Shown here piece after piece: positions 6,135 to 6,246 of a stretch of 6,246 nucleotides of DNA. The notes below the pieces were generated by a model. That model worked only from the letters and a program-made list of their open reading frames with translations. It was not told the DNA's origin and did not search any database. Both the position numbers and the translations under genes were made by a program. The DNA lies in assembly GCA_031270755.1 (NCBI GenBank), contig JAISWV010000209.1, positions 1 through 6,246 on the forward strand. Reading direction: 5' to 3'. The stretch comes from Synergistaceae bacterium. GTDB taxonomy: Bacteria; Synergistota; Synergistia; Synergistales; Aminobacteriaceae. Position 1 is the stretch's first letter. Every line of letters begins with the position of its first letter.

Positions 6135-6246
6135 ACGCAAAATATTCATTATGTTGATTTTGATGAATCAAGTATAAATGTGACGCTGATTTTAGTCAAG
6201 CCTGCGCGTCTTTCCTCGAACCACAGGCAAAACCTTGAGGCTCCGC
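6135..6246. other. Non-coding tail; possible 3' end of another minus-strand gene at the edge
   Basis: Bases 6135-6191 are AT-rich with no recognisable gene. Composition becomes GC-richer from about 6195. On the minus strand, one frame from 6245 down to the TAA at 6192-6194 encodes 17 residues ending in VVRGKTRRLD, a plausible basic C-terminus of a gene entering from the right and converging on the ABM gene. Another minus frame is open longer, and a plus frame is open from a GTG at 6180, so the choice is uncertain and the protein cannot be named. Confidence 0.25.

Noticed and set aside
6154..6171. Small perfect hairpin TTGATT / AATCAA near a TATAAA box.
   Set aside because: No T-run for a terminator, and the TTGATT to TATAAA spacing is 13 bases, too short for a promoter; AT-rich DNA yields such matches by chance.
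6214..6222. GGTTCGAGG on the minus strand, resembling a tRNA T-arm.
   Set aside because: The flanking bases do not pair as a T-stem and no acceptor stem or CCA-side match follows.

Overview
The window holds five protein genes. Four lie in a row on the minus strand and read leftwards: an ABC-transporter ATPase with two nucleotide-binding domains (4198-5712), a membrane permease (3119-4141), a secreted substrate-binding protein (2025-3032), and a large iron-sulfur/flavin oxidoreductase of the Old Yellow Enzyme family that runs off the left edge (1-1939). One small gene reads the other way from the same upstream region: a single-domain antibiotic-biosynthesis-monooxygenase (ABM) protein (5822-6121). 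Gaps within the minus-strand group are 56, 86 and 85 bases, so a single operon in the order ATPase, permease, binding protein, oxidoreductase is likely.

Organism: bacterial. The binding protein has a classical signal peptide without a lipobox cysteine, which suggests a free periplasmic protein and so a diderm cell. The [4Fe-4S] plus flavin reductase suggests an anaerobe. Coding DNA is of intermediate GC, intergenic DNA is AT-rich, and Shine-Dalgarno sites are strong (AAGGAGG). This fits an anaerobic diderm such as a member of Synergistota or Spirochaetota, but that placement is only a guess. No rRNA, tRNA, CRISPR array, complete insertion sequence or phage gene was seen.

Layout: 1-1939 oxidoreductase; 1940-2024 gap with a strong 16-bp RNA stem-loop; 2025-3032 binding protein; 3119-4141 permease; 4198-5712 ATPase, which starts at TTG; 5713-5821 divergent control region with a very good sigma-70-type promoter for the ABM gene and a 7-bp-arm inverted repeat that overlaps it; 5822-6121 ABM gene; 6122-6246 AT-rich tail with a weak terminator-like hairpin and, at the very edge, a possible 3' end of another minus-strand gene.

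How the genes may work together: ATPase, permease and binding protein form a complete importer of the CUT2 (ribose/galactose/autoinducer-2) class. Linkage to a flavin reductase and a small ABM protein suggests that the imported compound, or a product of it, is reduced or rearranged inside the cell. The substrate cannot be read from the sequence. No sugar kinase, aldolase, isomerase or regulator is present; these could lie just outside the window.
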